Under the pieces are notes generated by a model. It worked only from the letters and a program-made list of their open reading frames with translations. It ran no database searches and was not told the origin of the DNA. From assembly GCA_016839765.1 (NCBI GenBank), contig JAEOTP010000016.1, positions 130,027 to 194,026 on the forward strand: a stretch of DNA of 64,000 nucleotides, read 5' to 3'. Position 1 is the stretch's first letter; every line of letters starts with the position of its first letter. Below, piece after piece: positions 8,322 to 16,449 of this stretch. The position numbers and the translations under genes are program-made. The DNA comes from Promethearchaeota archaeon (GTDB lineage: Archaea; Asgardarchaeota; Lokiarchaeia; Sigyniarchaeales; SOKP01).

Positions 8322-10154
8322 ATGCCAGTAAAAAAAGAAGATAAGTATCAAATAAACGAGAATAAACGATGGTTTCAAAAATGGTGGCCCGAAGGTGTTC
8401 CCAAAAATGTTGTTTTCGAAGAAAAAACTCTAAGTGATTTTTTAGATGAACAAGTTAAAAAATATGCTGATAACAACTTTATTTGGTTTTTAGAGACATG
8501 GGTGACTTATAAGGAATTTCATGATTATGTAGAGAGATTTGCTACAGCTTTACATAATCTAGGAGTAAAAAAGGGGGATGTCGTTGCATTACTTATGGGA
8601 AATTGTATTCAATATTTAGTTGGATACTTTGCAACTGTTAGATTAGGAGCGATTGCTACAGGTATTAATCCAACTTATAAACCATTAGAGATTCTCCATC
8701 AATTGAAATTAACTAAAGCTAGAGTATTAATTACATATGATGCTTCCTTTGATGAGAAGAGTAAATCTCGTATTAAGAAGAATTTGCCATATATAGGAGA
8801 CATAATAGAAAAATCAAATCTAGAGATTTTCATTTATACAAACCTCGCAGATTTAGCTCATGGTTTAGGCTTTAAACGTACATTAGGTAAAATGTTAGGT
8901 ATGATCCCTAAAGGAAAAGTGAACATCCCTGGTGCTCATAATTTTATGGATTTGCTAAATACAGAACCAGGCGCACCAAAAGTAGATATCGATGTTAAAA
9001 CAACTCCAGCAACCTATATAATGACAGGAGGAACTACAGGATTACCCAAAGCAGCAGTGTTAACTCATTTTAATTGTGTTTCAAATGCAAAACAATGTAT
9101 GTATTGGTTAGGTGGTGAAAAGCCTGGTATTGGAAATATGGGAGTTCTTCCATTTTTCCATAGTTTTGGACACACAGTTGTTATGAATACTACTATTGCG
9201 TTTGGAGGTTGGATAATGCTATTTCCTACACCACCCCCAACTGAAGAATTATTAGAACATATCGAAGAGCTCCCTGCCCCAGAAGGTTTAGTATATGCTG
9301 GAGCAGAGATATTATTTAAACGGATTGCTGATTTTCCTCATTTAGAAAAGTTTCCCCGTCTTATGGGAAAGTTAAAGTTAAGCGTATCGGGTGCAGGTCC
9401 TTTACATGCTCCTGTGAGGGATGCTTTTGAGAAAAGTACAGGCGGTAGGATTGTCGAAGGATATGGACTTTCAGAGGCAAGTCCAGTAGTGAGTGCGGGA
9501 AATTTATTTGGTGAAAGCCCAATTGGTACAATTGGTATGCCATTTCCAGGTACAGAATGGGGTATCTGGCCATCAGAAGATTTTAATGCAGGTCCTATTT
9601 GTTTAGGTAATCCAGATAATAGTAATTTTGGAGAAGACCATACTGGAGAAATTTGTTGTCATGGCCCTCAAGTAATGTTCGAATATCTAAACCAACCAGA
9701 AGAAACTGCTGAAACTATTAAAGATTATAATGGAAAATTGTGGCTACTAACCGGTGATATTGGTTTTATGAATGAGGACGGAACCATTGAAATCCGGGAT
9801 CGAAAAAAACAACTAATTAAAGTTGCGGGACATTCTGTATTTCCAAAAGAAGTTGAGTCAATGTTAATGAAGAATGAAGCTGTATCTGAAGCAGCTGTTG
9901 CAGGATTACCAGACCCAGCTGGAAAGGTTGGAGAGATAACTAAAGCATGGGTAGAACTTCGACCTGAATATGTAGGGAAAATAAGTGAGGATGAATTAAA
10001 GGAATGGGCTAAGGAAAACATTACCCACTGGAAAGCTCCAGCAATTATTGAATTCATAAATGAGGTTCCAAAAAGTGTCCTTGGAAAAGTTCAGCGTAGA
10101 ATATTACAAATAAACGATCCAATTTATAAGGAAAAATATGGAGAAGCTGAATAA
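8322..10154 (+). CDS. AMP-forming long-chain acyl-CoA synthetase
   Basis: ANL-superfamily adenylating enzyme of about 610 residues. Seen: the P-loop-like MTGGTTGLPKAAVLTH near residue 230, GYGLSEASPV near residue 380, the GDIGFMNEDGTIEIRDRKKQ hinge motif and a C-terminal GKVQRR with the late catalytic lysine. It would activate a carboxylic acid with ATP to acyl-AMP and then acyl-CoA. Substrate length cannot be read, but the closest general type is fatty-acid-CoA ligase. It stands alone. GTG at 8313 is in frame; ATG 8322 is preferred. Confidence 0.9.
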   Translation: MPVKKEDKYQINENKRWFQKWWPEGVPKNVVFEEKTLSDFLDEQVKKYADNNFIWFLETWVTYKEFHDYVERFATALHNLGVKKGDVVALLMGNCIQYLVGYFATVRLGAIATGINPTYKPLEILHQLKLTKARVLITYDASFDEKSKSRIKKNLPYIGDIIEKSNLEIFIYTNLADLAHGLGFKRTLGKMLGMIPKGKVNIPGAHNFMDLLNTEPGAPKVDIDVKTTPATYIMTGGTTGLPKAAVLTHFNCVSNAKQCMYWLGGEKPGIGNMGVLPFFHSFGHTVVMNTTIAFGGWIMLFPTPPPTEELLEHIEELPAPEGLVYAGAEILFKRIADFPHLEKFPRLMGKLKLSVSGAGPLHAPVRDAFEKSTGGRIVEGYGLSEASPVVSAGNLFGESPIGTIGMPFPGTEWGIWPSEDFNAGPICLGNPDNSNFGEDHTGEICCHGPQVMFEYLNQPEETAETIKDYNGKLWLLTGDIGFMNEDGTIEIRDRKKQLIKVAGHSVFPKEVESMLMKNEAVSEAAVAGLPDPAGKVGEITKAWVELRPEYVGKISEDELKEWAKENITHWKAPAIIEFINEVPKSVLGKVQRRILQINDPIYKEKYGEAE

Positions 10155-10350
10155 ATTATCCTATTTAAATTTTTTTCATTTTTAATTACTTTTTAATAGA
10201 ATCGAATACTAAATATTATGTCCGACATAAACCCAAATGATAATAGATTCGTTAAATAAATTAAAAGTTCTAGTATATTAGAAAGTCAATTATTAAAAGT
10301 TTCCATTTTTATTAATAATCTAACAAAAAATTCTTTAAAAGCCATAAAAT

Positions 10351-10369
10351 AGGAGGATCTCATAAAATT
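10351..10369 (+). promoter_or_regulatory. Perfect Shine-Dalgarno followed by in-frame ATT
   Basis: AGGAGG at 10351-10356 is followed ten bases later by ATT at 10367, in frame with the winged-helix protein. The only conventional start codon in that frame is TTG at 10391, 34 bases from the ribosome-binding site, and no ATG/GTG/TTG lies between the upstream in-frame TAA (10316) and 10391. Confidence 0.5.
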
Positions 10370-10390
10370 ACTGAACTAAACATATTTGTT

Positions 10391-11233
10391 TTGGATAAAT
10401 TAATTCGAGAATTTGCTCCCGAGCTTTCTGATATTTACAATATTAGAGAGGATGAATCTGAAGAACAACAAGTAAAAACTGGACGCCTTCATGAAAATCG
10501 CATTTTAGGAATAATGCTAAAATTTTATGTTGATGGTAAGAGAAAGGTTACAACTCGAGATGTGGAATTAGAGTATAAAAAGTATTTTAAGGAGATCGCA
10601 AGATCTACTATTTCAACTTATTTAAATATGCTAAAAAAAGAATCTACTTTATTCAAAGAAAGGGATGGGAGATTAGTTTACTATATCTTTTATGAGGATC
10701 CTCCAACTAATATCAATCCGTTTTGGTTTACTAGAATTTTTTGCGTTGATCCTGTTTATTTTTTCAGAGCTATTTATTTTTCAAGTATTTATTCAATAGC
10801 TGAAAAAATAGTACAAGAATATGTTATTAATGGAAATTACAAAGAGGTATTATGTAATTTCAAATTTTTAATTGGCTTGACAGTTTTATATACTCTTAGA
10901 AATAAGGTAAACAAATGTGTATTATGCCAATTCGGTAAATATGAAAAGTATGATAATCTTAAAGAAACATTAGGGATGGCCATAAAAGCGAAAACGGATG
11001 TATTACCTGATGAATTATTAGAATTTTTGAAGGATAAATATTCAGAAATACCTTTTTTCGGTGGGATTAATTTTAGCACTGATCAGCAAGAGGTTAATAT
11101 GATTAAACAGCTTTTAGAGTTTGCAAATAGATATAAGAAAGATATAGAATTTCAACTTATGGTATTAAATAGAAGAATCGAAACGAAAGCTATTGAAAAA
11201 ACCCCAATTGAGTCTAGTGAATTGGATTCGTAA
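10391..11233 (+). CDS. Winged-helix protein of unknown role
   Basis: The 280-residue protein has a helix-turn-helix-like region at about residues 30-95 (KVTTRDVELEYKKYFKEIARSTISTYLNMLKKE), read as a winged helix with its wing in KERDGRLVYYIFYE, followed by a mostly helical domain with an aromatic patch (NPFWFTRIFCVDPVYFFRAIYF) and a single CVLC pair. I do not recognise the C-terminal domain. The conventional start is TTG; an ATT at 10367 has a far better ribosome-binding site and would add eight residues. It converges on a small GTPase gene 46 bases downstream. Confidence 0.6.
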   Translation: MDKLIREFAPELSDIYNIREDESEEQQVKTGRLHENRILGIMLKFYVDGKRKVTTRDVELEYKKYFKEIARSTISTYLNMLKKESTLFKERDGRLVYYIFYEDPPTNINPFWFTRIFCVDPVYFFRAIYFSSIYSIAEKIVQEYVINGNYKEVLCNFKFLIGLTVLYTLRNKVNKCVLCQFGKYEKYDNLKETLGMAIKAKTDVLPDELLEFLKDKYSEIPFFGGINFSTDQQEVNMIKQLLEFANRYKKDIEFQLMVLNRRIETKAIEKTPIESSELDS

Positions 11234-11279
11234 GAGGAAAAAGCAATTTTACTAATAATTTTATTATAAAAAAGGAATC

Positions 11280-11807
11280 CTAAAAATTAGAATTATTTAT
11301 CATTAATCTTGTTAATGCCTCAAAAGTTTCCTCAACATTCTCTCCAGTCTTACTTGAGCATTCAATAAATCCATCGGTACCCCTTGATTGAGCAATTTTA
11401 ATTCCTTCTTTGGGAGTTATCTCACGATTGGAAGCAAGATCAGCTTTACCACCAACAACGATAATGGGAAATTCATCTTCTACTTTAATTTCTTTTCGTA
11501 TAACAGTTAACCAATCATCGATGTGAGCAATAGATGCGTAATTTGTAATATCATACATGAATAAGCCACCTTTCGCTCCTCTTACATAAGTAGGAAGTAA
11601 AAATCTAAATCGTTCTTCTCCACCAAAATCCCAGATTTGTAATTTTACCTTTTTACTTTCGACTTCTAAGCTTTTAACTTCAAAATCAACTCCAATTGTC
11701 ATTTTAGAGTCAGATACGAATAGATTAGTTAAAAATCTCTGAGTTAAAGTGGTTTTCCCACATCCTGCATCTCCAAAAATAACGATCTTAAAGGTGGCGT
11801 CATACAT
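11280..11807 (-). CDS. Ras-like small GTPase with altered G4 motif
   Basis: 175 residues. G1 is GDAGCGKT (12-19), the switch I Thr is at about residue 37, G3 is DFGGE (60-64) and G5 is CSSKTG (150-155). G4, normally NKxD, reads GKAD (120-123): Lys and Asp are kept but the Asn that contacts guanine is Gly. The catalytic-Gln position is Glu (GGEE). There is no C-terminal cysteine for prenylation. It is isolated on its strand, converging with the winged-helix gene. Asgard genomes hold many such GTPases; which process this one controls is unknown. Confidence 0.88.
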   Translation of the reverse strand: MYDATFKIVIFGDAGCGKTTLTQRFLTNLFVSDSKMTIGVDFEVKSLEVESKKVKLQIWDFGGEERFRFLLPTYVRGAKGGLFMYDITNYASIAHIDDWLTVIRKEIKVEDEFPIIVVGGKADLASNREITPKEGIKIAQSRGTDGFIECSSKTGENVEETFEALTRLMINNSNF

Positions 11808-12085
11808 TTTACTATTCTACCTTTATGCATTCCTGTAATGGATTTTTTTAGTTTTCTTGTCTAAAGTGTATTTTTAGTTCGTATTATTATTAATTTGATT
11901 TCTATAATAAATGATCTTCTTCATATATATAAATCTTCAAATGATACATTAGAAAAATATCTTATACTCTTAAAAATTTATTAAAAGTTCCTATTAAAAA
12001 AATTATCGAATTTGGAAGAGTCGACAAAATTATAACTTTATATTTTTTATTTATTTCATATCATTAATTTTTGAATCTGAGAATC

Positions 12086-13393
12086 ATGCAGAAGCAAATA
12101 GAATGGTCAAAATACTTTAATTTTGATCAAGAAAAAAAAATAAAATTATTGAAAAGTGTGGGAGCAAAAAAGATTTATGCCATGGCTTTAATGCCGATTA
12201 GAGGTCCACATGGTTTCAGGAAATTAGACTATGAATTTGCTGAGAAGAAATTAGAAGTAAATGAGATAATGAACAGATTAGAAGATTATCTTTTTAATGT
12301 ATTTGGTTTAGTAATAAAAGATACAGATGGAGCATGTGTATGGGATACAGAGGTAGGGTGGAATCCTACAAATCGTGATATTTTAGGAGAATTTTGTGAT
12401 GCTGGCAAAGAACGAAATATCCAAATAATGGTTGCTTTTACTAGTATGAATGATGCTTATCAAGGTTCTTTACACCCTGAAAGAGTAAGCATCCACGGAA
12501 GAAATGGTGAAAAATTGGGTAAAAAATACAAAAAAGGAGATATTTCAACTCATAACGCTTATGAAATGAGAGTCGACTTACCTGAGGGTATAGCATTTGA
12601 GGATTACCAGAAGAAAATCCCTTTTTTGACTAGTGAAATCGATCTAAAAATAGGAAAATCTAGAGATTCAAGGGGATCTGGATATATTCCAACAGAAAGT
12701 TTTATGTGCCCTAATAGCAATCATATTGATTATTTAATAGGATTAACTCGAGAAGTAGTTAAAAATTATCCTATTAAAGCTTTTACAGCAGACTATATAA
12801 GATATGACGGCCATTTCACTGATTTATGTGCATGTTCTCGATGTGTGACTAAATTTAAAGAAAACTATGGCCATAAATCCAAACTATTGAAAGGAAAAGA
12901 ATGGTATGAGTTTAAAACAGATACGATAGCAAGTTATGCCCAAAAATTACAAAAAACCGTAAAAAATATTGATAATACCTGCCTTACGGGTTGGTATAGT
13001 CAAGTGGGACCTAAAAATTTAGTAACAATTAAAAGACATGGACAAGACTGGAGCAAACTTTCTTCAATTTTGGATATCTCAATTCCTATGGAATACCCTT
13101 ATTTAGGGGGTACTAGAGATGACGGATTTTTTTGGGGAAAAGTTGGAGATTTCTTCTTTTGGTATTTTCTTAGAAATATGAAAAAAAGAGCACATGAATA
13201 TAAAGGTCCTGTTTTAGCAGTTACAAATTCAGTTGAATGTAGTGTGAAGGAAATGCTAAAACAGATGAGAAGTTTTGATTTTGGCTTAGGTATCGCATTA
13301 TTTAAATATTTTGGAACGACAGAGGATCAGTGGAGAGCCTTAAAGGAATATGCAGAAAATGAAATTGGTTTAGAAAATTTAATTTTTAGTTAA
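12086..13393 (+). CDS. Putative glycoside-hydrolase-like TIM-barrel protein
   Basis: About 435 residues. Strand-like segments alternate with helices: KKIYAMALMPIRGPHG, FGLVIKDTDGACVWDTEVGW, IQIMVAFTSM, IKAFTADYIRYDGHF, LTGWYSQVGP, LDISIPMEYP, GPVLAVTNSV. The DYIRYDGHF...CACSRCVTKFKENYG block matches what I know of uncharacterised glycosyl-hydrolase-like (GHL/DUF187-type) barrels, where an aspartate-rich strand is followed by a C-x-C-x2-C-x3-F motif. No signal peptide, so it acts in the cytoplasm. TTG at 12071 is in frame; ATG 12086 is chosen. It overlaps the convergent tag gene by four bases. Substrate unknown. Confidence 0.55.
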   Translation: MQKQIEWSKYFNFDQEKKIKLLKSVGAKKIYAMALMPIRGPHGFRKLDYEFAEKKLEVNEIMNRLEDYLFNVFGLVIKDTDGACVWDTEVGWNPTNRDILGEFCDAGKERNIQIMVAFTSMNDAYQGSLHPERVSIHGRNGEKLGKKYKKGDISTHNAYEMRVDLPEGIAFEDYQKKIPFLTSEIDLKIGKSRDSRGSGYIPTESFMCPNSNHIDYLIGLTREVVKNYPIKAFTADYIRYDGHFTDLCACSRCVTKFKENYGHKSKLLKGKEWYEFKTDTIASYAQKLQKTVKNIDNTCLTGWYSQVGPKNLVTIKRHGQDWSKLSSILDISIPMEYPYLGGTRDDGFFWGKVGDFFFWYFLRNMKKRAHEYKGPVLAVTNSVECSVKEMLKQMRSFDFGLGIALFKYFGTTEDQWRALKEYAENEIGLENLIFS

Positions 13394-13965
13394 TTGATAT
13401 TTCTTATCTCTTTAAATCGAAAACAATTTATGATATGATCATTAACTAAACCAACAGCTTGCATGAATGCATAAACTATCGTTGAACCTACGAACTTAAA
13501 ACCTCGTTTTTTTAAAGCTTTACTTATTTTTTCAGAAAGTGTTGTATGTGAAGGTAGTTCATCTAACGATTTCCATGCATTATGAATAGTCTTTTGATTA
13601 ACAAAGTTCCATATATATTTATCAAAAGATCCAAATTCTTTCTGAATTTTGATAAAACTTTTAGCATTCGTAATTATTGATTGAATTTTTAAGCGATTTC
13701 TTATAATTCCTTTATTCTGAAGAAGTTTTTCTATTTTTTCTTCATCATACAATAAAATTTTGTTATAATCAAAATTATCAAATGCTTTTCTGAAATTTTC
13801 TCGTTTTTGGAGTATGGTGTTCCAACTTAAACCAGCTTGCATACCTTCTAATATTAAAAACTCAAAGAGCATTTGATCATTATGCTCAGGAGATCCCCAT
13901 TCTTTATCATGATATTGTTTCATTAAGGCATTTGAATTAGCCCATTCACATCTTTTCATCATCAT
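13390..13965 (-). CDS. tag: DNA-3-methyladenine glycosylase I
   Basis: 191 residues with the Tag landmarks: N-terminal RCEWAN with the first zinc ligand Cys, the YHDKEWG loop with a zinc-ligand His, GMQAGLSWNTILQKRENFRKAF containing the catalytic-pocket residues, and the C-terminal GLVNDHIINCFR with the His and Cys that complete the zinc snap. It removes 3-methyladenine from DNA in base-excision repair. Tag is mainly a bacterial family, so this is probably an old transfer. Full length. Confidence 0.93.
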   Translation of the reverse strand: MMMKRCEWANSNALMKQYHDKEWGSPEHNDQMLFEFLILEGMQAGLSWNTILQKRENFRKAFDNFDYNKILLYDEEKIEKLLQNKGIIRNRLKIQSIITNAKSFIKIQKEFGSFDKYIWNFVNQKTIHNAWKSLDELPSHTTLSEKISKALKKRGFKFVGSTIVYAFMQAVGLVNDHIINCFRFKEIRNIN

Positions 13966-14063
13966 AAATACTAGATTCTTATATTATTTGAACTTATTAC
14001 CAAATCATTATTATTTTATTTTCTTATAAATTAATAAATTATAATTTTTAGGATGTCTCAAAA

Positions 14064-14423
14064 ATGGAAAAATTAGCAATTAAAAAGGCTATTCTAGATT
14101 ATTATCATGAAGGGCATGCAAAAAGCGATCCAGAACTGTATAAAGAAATTCTACATGATGAGTGGAAATTTTTTCTATTTCATGAGGATGGAAGGCTAAG
14201 AATTGTAGATAAACATGAATATATCTCGTGGTATAATCCTGATGAAGTTGATGAGAGATTAACTTGGAAAACGCAATTTCATTACATTGACGTTACAGAA
14301 AATATTGGAGCTGTAAAGCTCAGAATTGAATGCGAGGAAGTGGGCTACATTGACTACTTTAATCTTATGAAAATTAATGGAAAATGGTGGATCGTCCATA
14401 AAATCTCCCACAAAATTAAATAA
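14064..14423 (+). CDS. NTF2-like (SnoaL/lumazine-binding type) small protein
   Basis: 119 residues with the cone-shaped NTF2-like pattern: N-terminal helix (EKLAIKKAILDYYHEGHAKSDPELYKEIL), a short strand block (WKFFLFHEDGRL), a helix, then the four-strand sheet TWKTQFHYIDVTENIGAVKLRIECE...YIDYFNLMKINGKWWIVHKISH. The K-I-N-G-K-W-W-I-V-H-K ending is typical of the putative lumazine-binding subgroup. Such proteins are enzymes or ligand-binding modules; no function can be assigned. ATG follows AGGATG at 12 bases. Confidence 0.65.
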   Translation: MEKLAIKKAILDYYHEGHAKSDPELYKEILHDEWKFFLFHEDGRLRIVDKHEYISWYNPDEVDERLTWKTQFHYIDVTENIGAVKLRIECEEVGYIDYFNLMKINGKWWIVHKISHKIK

Positions 14424-14556
14424 GAGTCAAATTCTTTACTAAGTAATCTAAGCAGCTATTATCAATTTATATATGTTAATTATATTAATCTATTTATTAA
14501 AATAATTTTTAATTTAGTAGATTAAAAATATAAAGTATCTTTTTTTATAGATAGAT

Positions 14557-15045
14557 ATGAATTATTGTCCTTATTGTGGTAGTAATGTAGAATCTTCTTG
14601 GAAAGTCTGTGCAAATTGCGGGCATAAAATAGTTGATGAAGAAATTTCTACCATAACCCAAAAAGAACCAGAAATACAAACTGAAAAAGTTGAGGTTGAA
14701 ATTCCTAAATCAGATAAAGTTTATCACAGACCGCAAGCGTATCAAACCTCTCCAACAAGAGCAAATGGAATCACTGCTTTAGTAGTTGGAATTATTGGTT
14801 TTAGTTGGTCCTTCTCTCTTATAATACTTAGAATTCTTAATTTATATTCAGCGTCTGGTTTTATGGTTGGAAATCTATTCACTGTTATGTTGGGTATCAT
14901 AGCTATTATTTTTGGAATTGTTGGAATTAGTAAAGATGATTCAAAAGGAATGGGAGTTGCTGGTTTGATATTAGGAATTGCTAATATAATATGCTTAATA
15001 ATTCGGTTTGTTATATTTTTCATTCCCTGGCCTTCTTACCCGTAG
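14557..15045 (+). CDS. Zinc-ribbon/DUF4190-like membrane protein, tandem copy 1
   Basis: 162 residues: N-terminal zinc ribbon (CPYCG at 4-8, CANCG at 18-22), a charged linker to about residue 68, then two or three membrane helices with KDDSKGMGVAGLILGIANI, the pattern of DUF4190-type small membrane proteins. The next gene (15207) is a clear tandem duplicate: the first 70 coding bases are nearly identical, and a short piece of 3' flank is shared. A third paralogue lies at 37363 on the other strand. Role unknown. Confidence 0.75.
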   Translation: MNYCPYCGSNVESSWKVCANCGHKIVDEEISTITQKEPEIQTEKVEVEIPKSDKVYHRPQAYQTSPTRANGITALVVGIIGFSWSFSLIILRILNLYSASGFMVGNLFTVMLGIIAIIFGIVGISKDDSKGMGVAGLILGIANIICLIIRFVIFFIPWPSYP

Positions 15046-15206
15046 ATATAAATACAGAACTACATTGAATACATTTATAGCAAAATGATTGGTTTCTCAA
15101 TCCGTTTCTTATTTTAAAGTTAAAAAGATTTTATTATAACCACTTACAAAGAAATGTTTCTAATTACTAAAAAAGAAATATATATTTTGTTTTTCTAGAG
15201 ATAAAT

Positions 15207-15683
15207 ATGAATTATTGTCCTAATTGTGGTAGTAATGTAGAATCTTCTTGGAAAGTTTGTGCAAACTGTGGTCATAGATTAGTAGATGAAGAAACTTCTG
15301 TAAAAACTCAGGAAGAACCAGAAAGCCAAGCTAAAAAAGTTGAAGTTGTAACACCCAAACCCTCCTATGTTTATGTCAAACCACAAAGAAAATATGGAAT
15401 CACTGCTTTAATACTCGGAATAATTGGTTTTAGCTTGTCGTTTTTGATTATGGCACTCAGGACTATTGGTTTTAGTGCACTAGATTACATTAGCATCTTA
15501 ATAGCTGGCAATGCGATTAGTCTTATATTGAGTATTTTAGCTGTTATTTTTGGAATTCTTGGGATTGCTAAAGACGATTCAAGAGGAATGGGGATTGCTG
15601 GTTTGATTTTAGGAGTTCTTAATATTATGGGAGTTTTCGTCAGGTTTGGTGTATTTATGGGAGAAATTAGCCCATATTACTAA
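15207..15683 (+). CDS. Zinc-ribbon/DUF4190-like membrane protein, tandem copy 2
   Basis: 158 residues with the same order as the gene 160 bases upstream: zinc ribbon CPNCG and CANCG, acidic linker ending in VYVKPQRKYGITALILG, then helices and KDDSRGMGIAGLILGVLNI. The zinc-ribbon region is nearly identical to copy 1 at DNA level while the membrane part has diverged, which suggests a duplication with later conversion or constraint at the 5' end. Role unknown. Confidence 0.75.
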   Translation: MNYCPNCGSNVESSWKVCANCGHRLVDEETSVKTQEEPESQAKKVEVVTPKPSYVYVKPQRKYGITALILGIIGFSLSFLIMALRTIGFSALDYISILIAGNAISLILSILAVIFGILGIAKDDSRGMGIAGLILGVLNIMGVFVRFGVFMGEISPYY

Positions 15684-15771
15684 TAATACTGAATGCTTTT
15701 CAAGTAAGACAACAGTTCTCTCAATCCATATCATACTTTAAATGTTTTTCTCTATATTACCGTTAACAACA

Positions 15772-15870
15772 TTAGTATATTACTGAAACTGTTACAGTTG
15801 TATTATATGCAAGTATTTTATCTGAAGTATCTCCTAACTCTTTAATCATAATACCTTTAGCAATTAAATG
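15772..15870 (-). pseudogene. Remnant of a duplicated Lin0512-family gene (3' end)
   Basis: Reading the minus strand from about 15870 to a TAA at 15772 gives LIAKGIMIKELGDTSDKI continuing into LAYNTTVTVSVIY. The intact gene 170 bases away ends LIAKGILIEALGDSSDKI then LICNAAVTVSIDTY. The match covers about 32 residues. Upstream in this frame the homology stops and TGA lies about 10 codons further, so only the last quarter remains, without a start. A tandem duplication that has decayed. Confidence 0.78.
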
Positions 15871-15943
15871 GATTGGAAATGAATTAGTTGCTAACTCAAT
15901 TCATTTTTTATTTTAAAAGCTCTTTATTATATATTCAGCAACA

Positions 15944-16324
15944 TTAATAAGTATCAATTGAGACAGTAACAGCAGCATTACATATTAAAATCTTATCAGA
16001 ACTGTCTCCTAGAGCTTCAATCAATATTCCTTTAGCTATTAACCCTCCATTTACAACCTCAATAGAACTTTGTCCAAATGGAACTGCTTTAAGCACTGTA
16101 TCTTCATCAATGCTCTCAGGGTAGGGAGTCCCAATTTTAACATGAACTTTCATTCCTAAAAGCTCTTTTGGCGTTCTTAAACCACAAATTTCTATTAATC
16201 CTGTAAGGCAATTATTAGAGATTGCATTTTTAACTGCTTTAATTGCTGCATTAGTACAATTATCATTATGCCCATGCTGGTCTGCTCCCATGGCGAGCTG
16301 TACAATAAATCTTTTTTCATTCAT
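15944..16324 (-). CDS. Lin0512-family conserved protein
   Basis: 126 residues beginning NEKRFIVQLAMGADQHGHND, with DxTxAA-like CTNAAIKAVKNAI, then MKVHVKIGTPYPESID and the C-terminal GDSSDKILICNAAVTVSID. This is the pattern of the small Lin0512 family found in bacteria and archaea; no activity is established as far as I know. The conserved His/Asp-rich N-terminus suggests metal or nucleotide binding but this is inference. A broken second copy of its 3' end lies just downstream. Confidence 0.72.
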   Translation of the reverse strand: MNEKRFIVQLAMGADQHGHNDNCTNAAIKAVKNAISNNCLTGLIEICGLRTPKELLGMKVHVKIGTPYPESIDEDTVLKAVPFGQSSIEVVNGGLIAKGILIEALGDSSDKILICNAAVTVSIDTY

Positions 16325-16449
16325 AGTTTATCAAATTGTAGATTTTATACTTATATTTGTATTATCTAAAACTTTTATTTATTGGTTTTTACTTATTATT
16401 AAGGATTAAGTTAGAATTTAAGAATGAAAACAATTGAGATTGATTTTGA

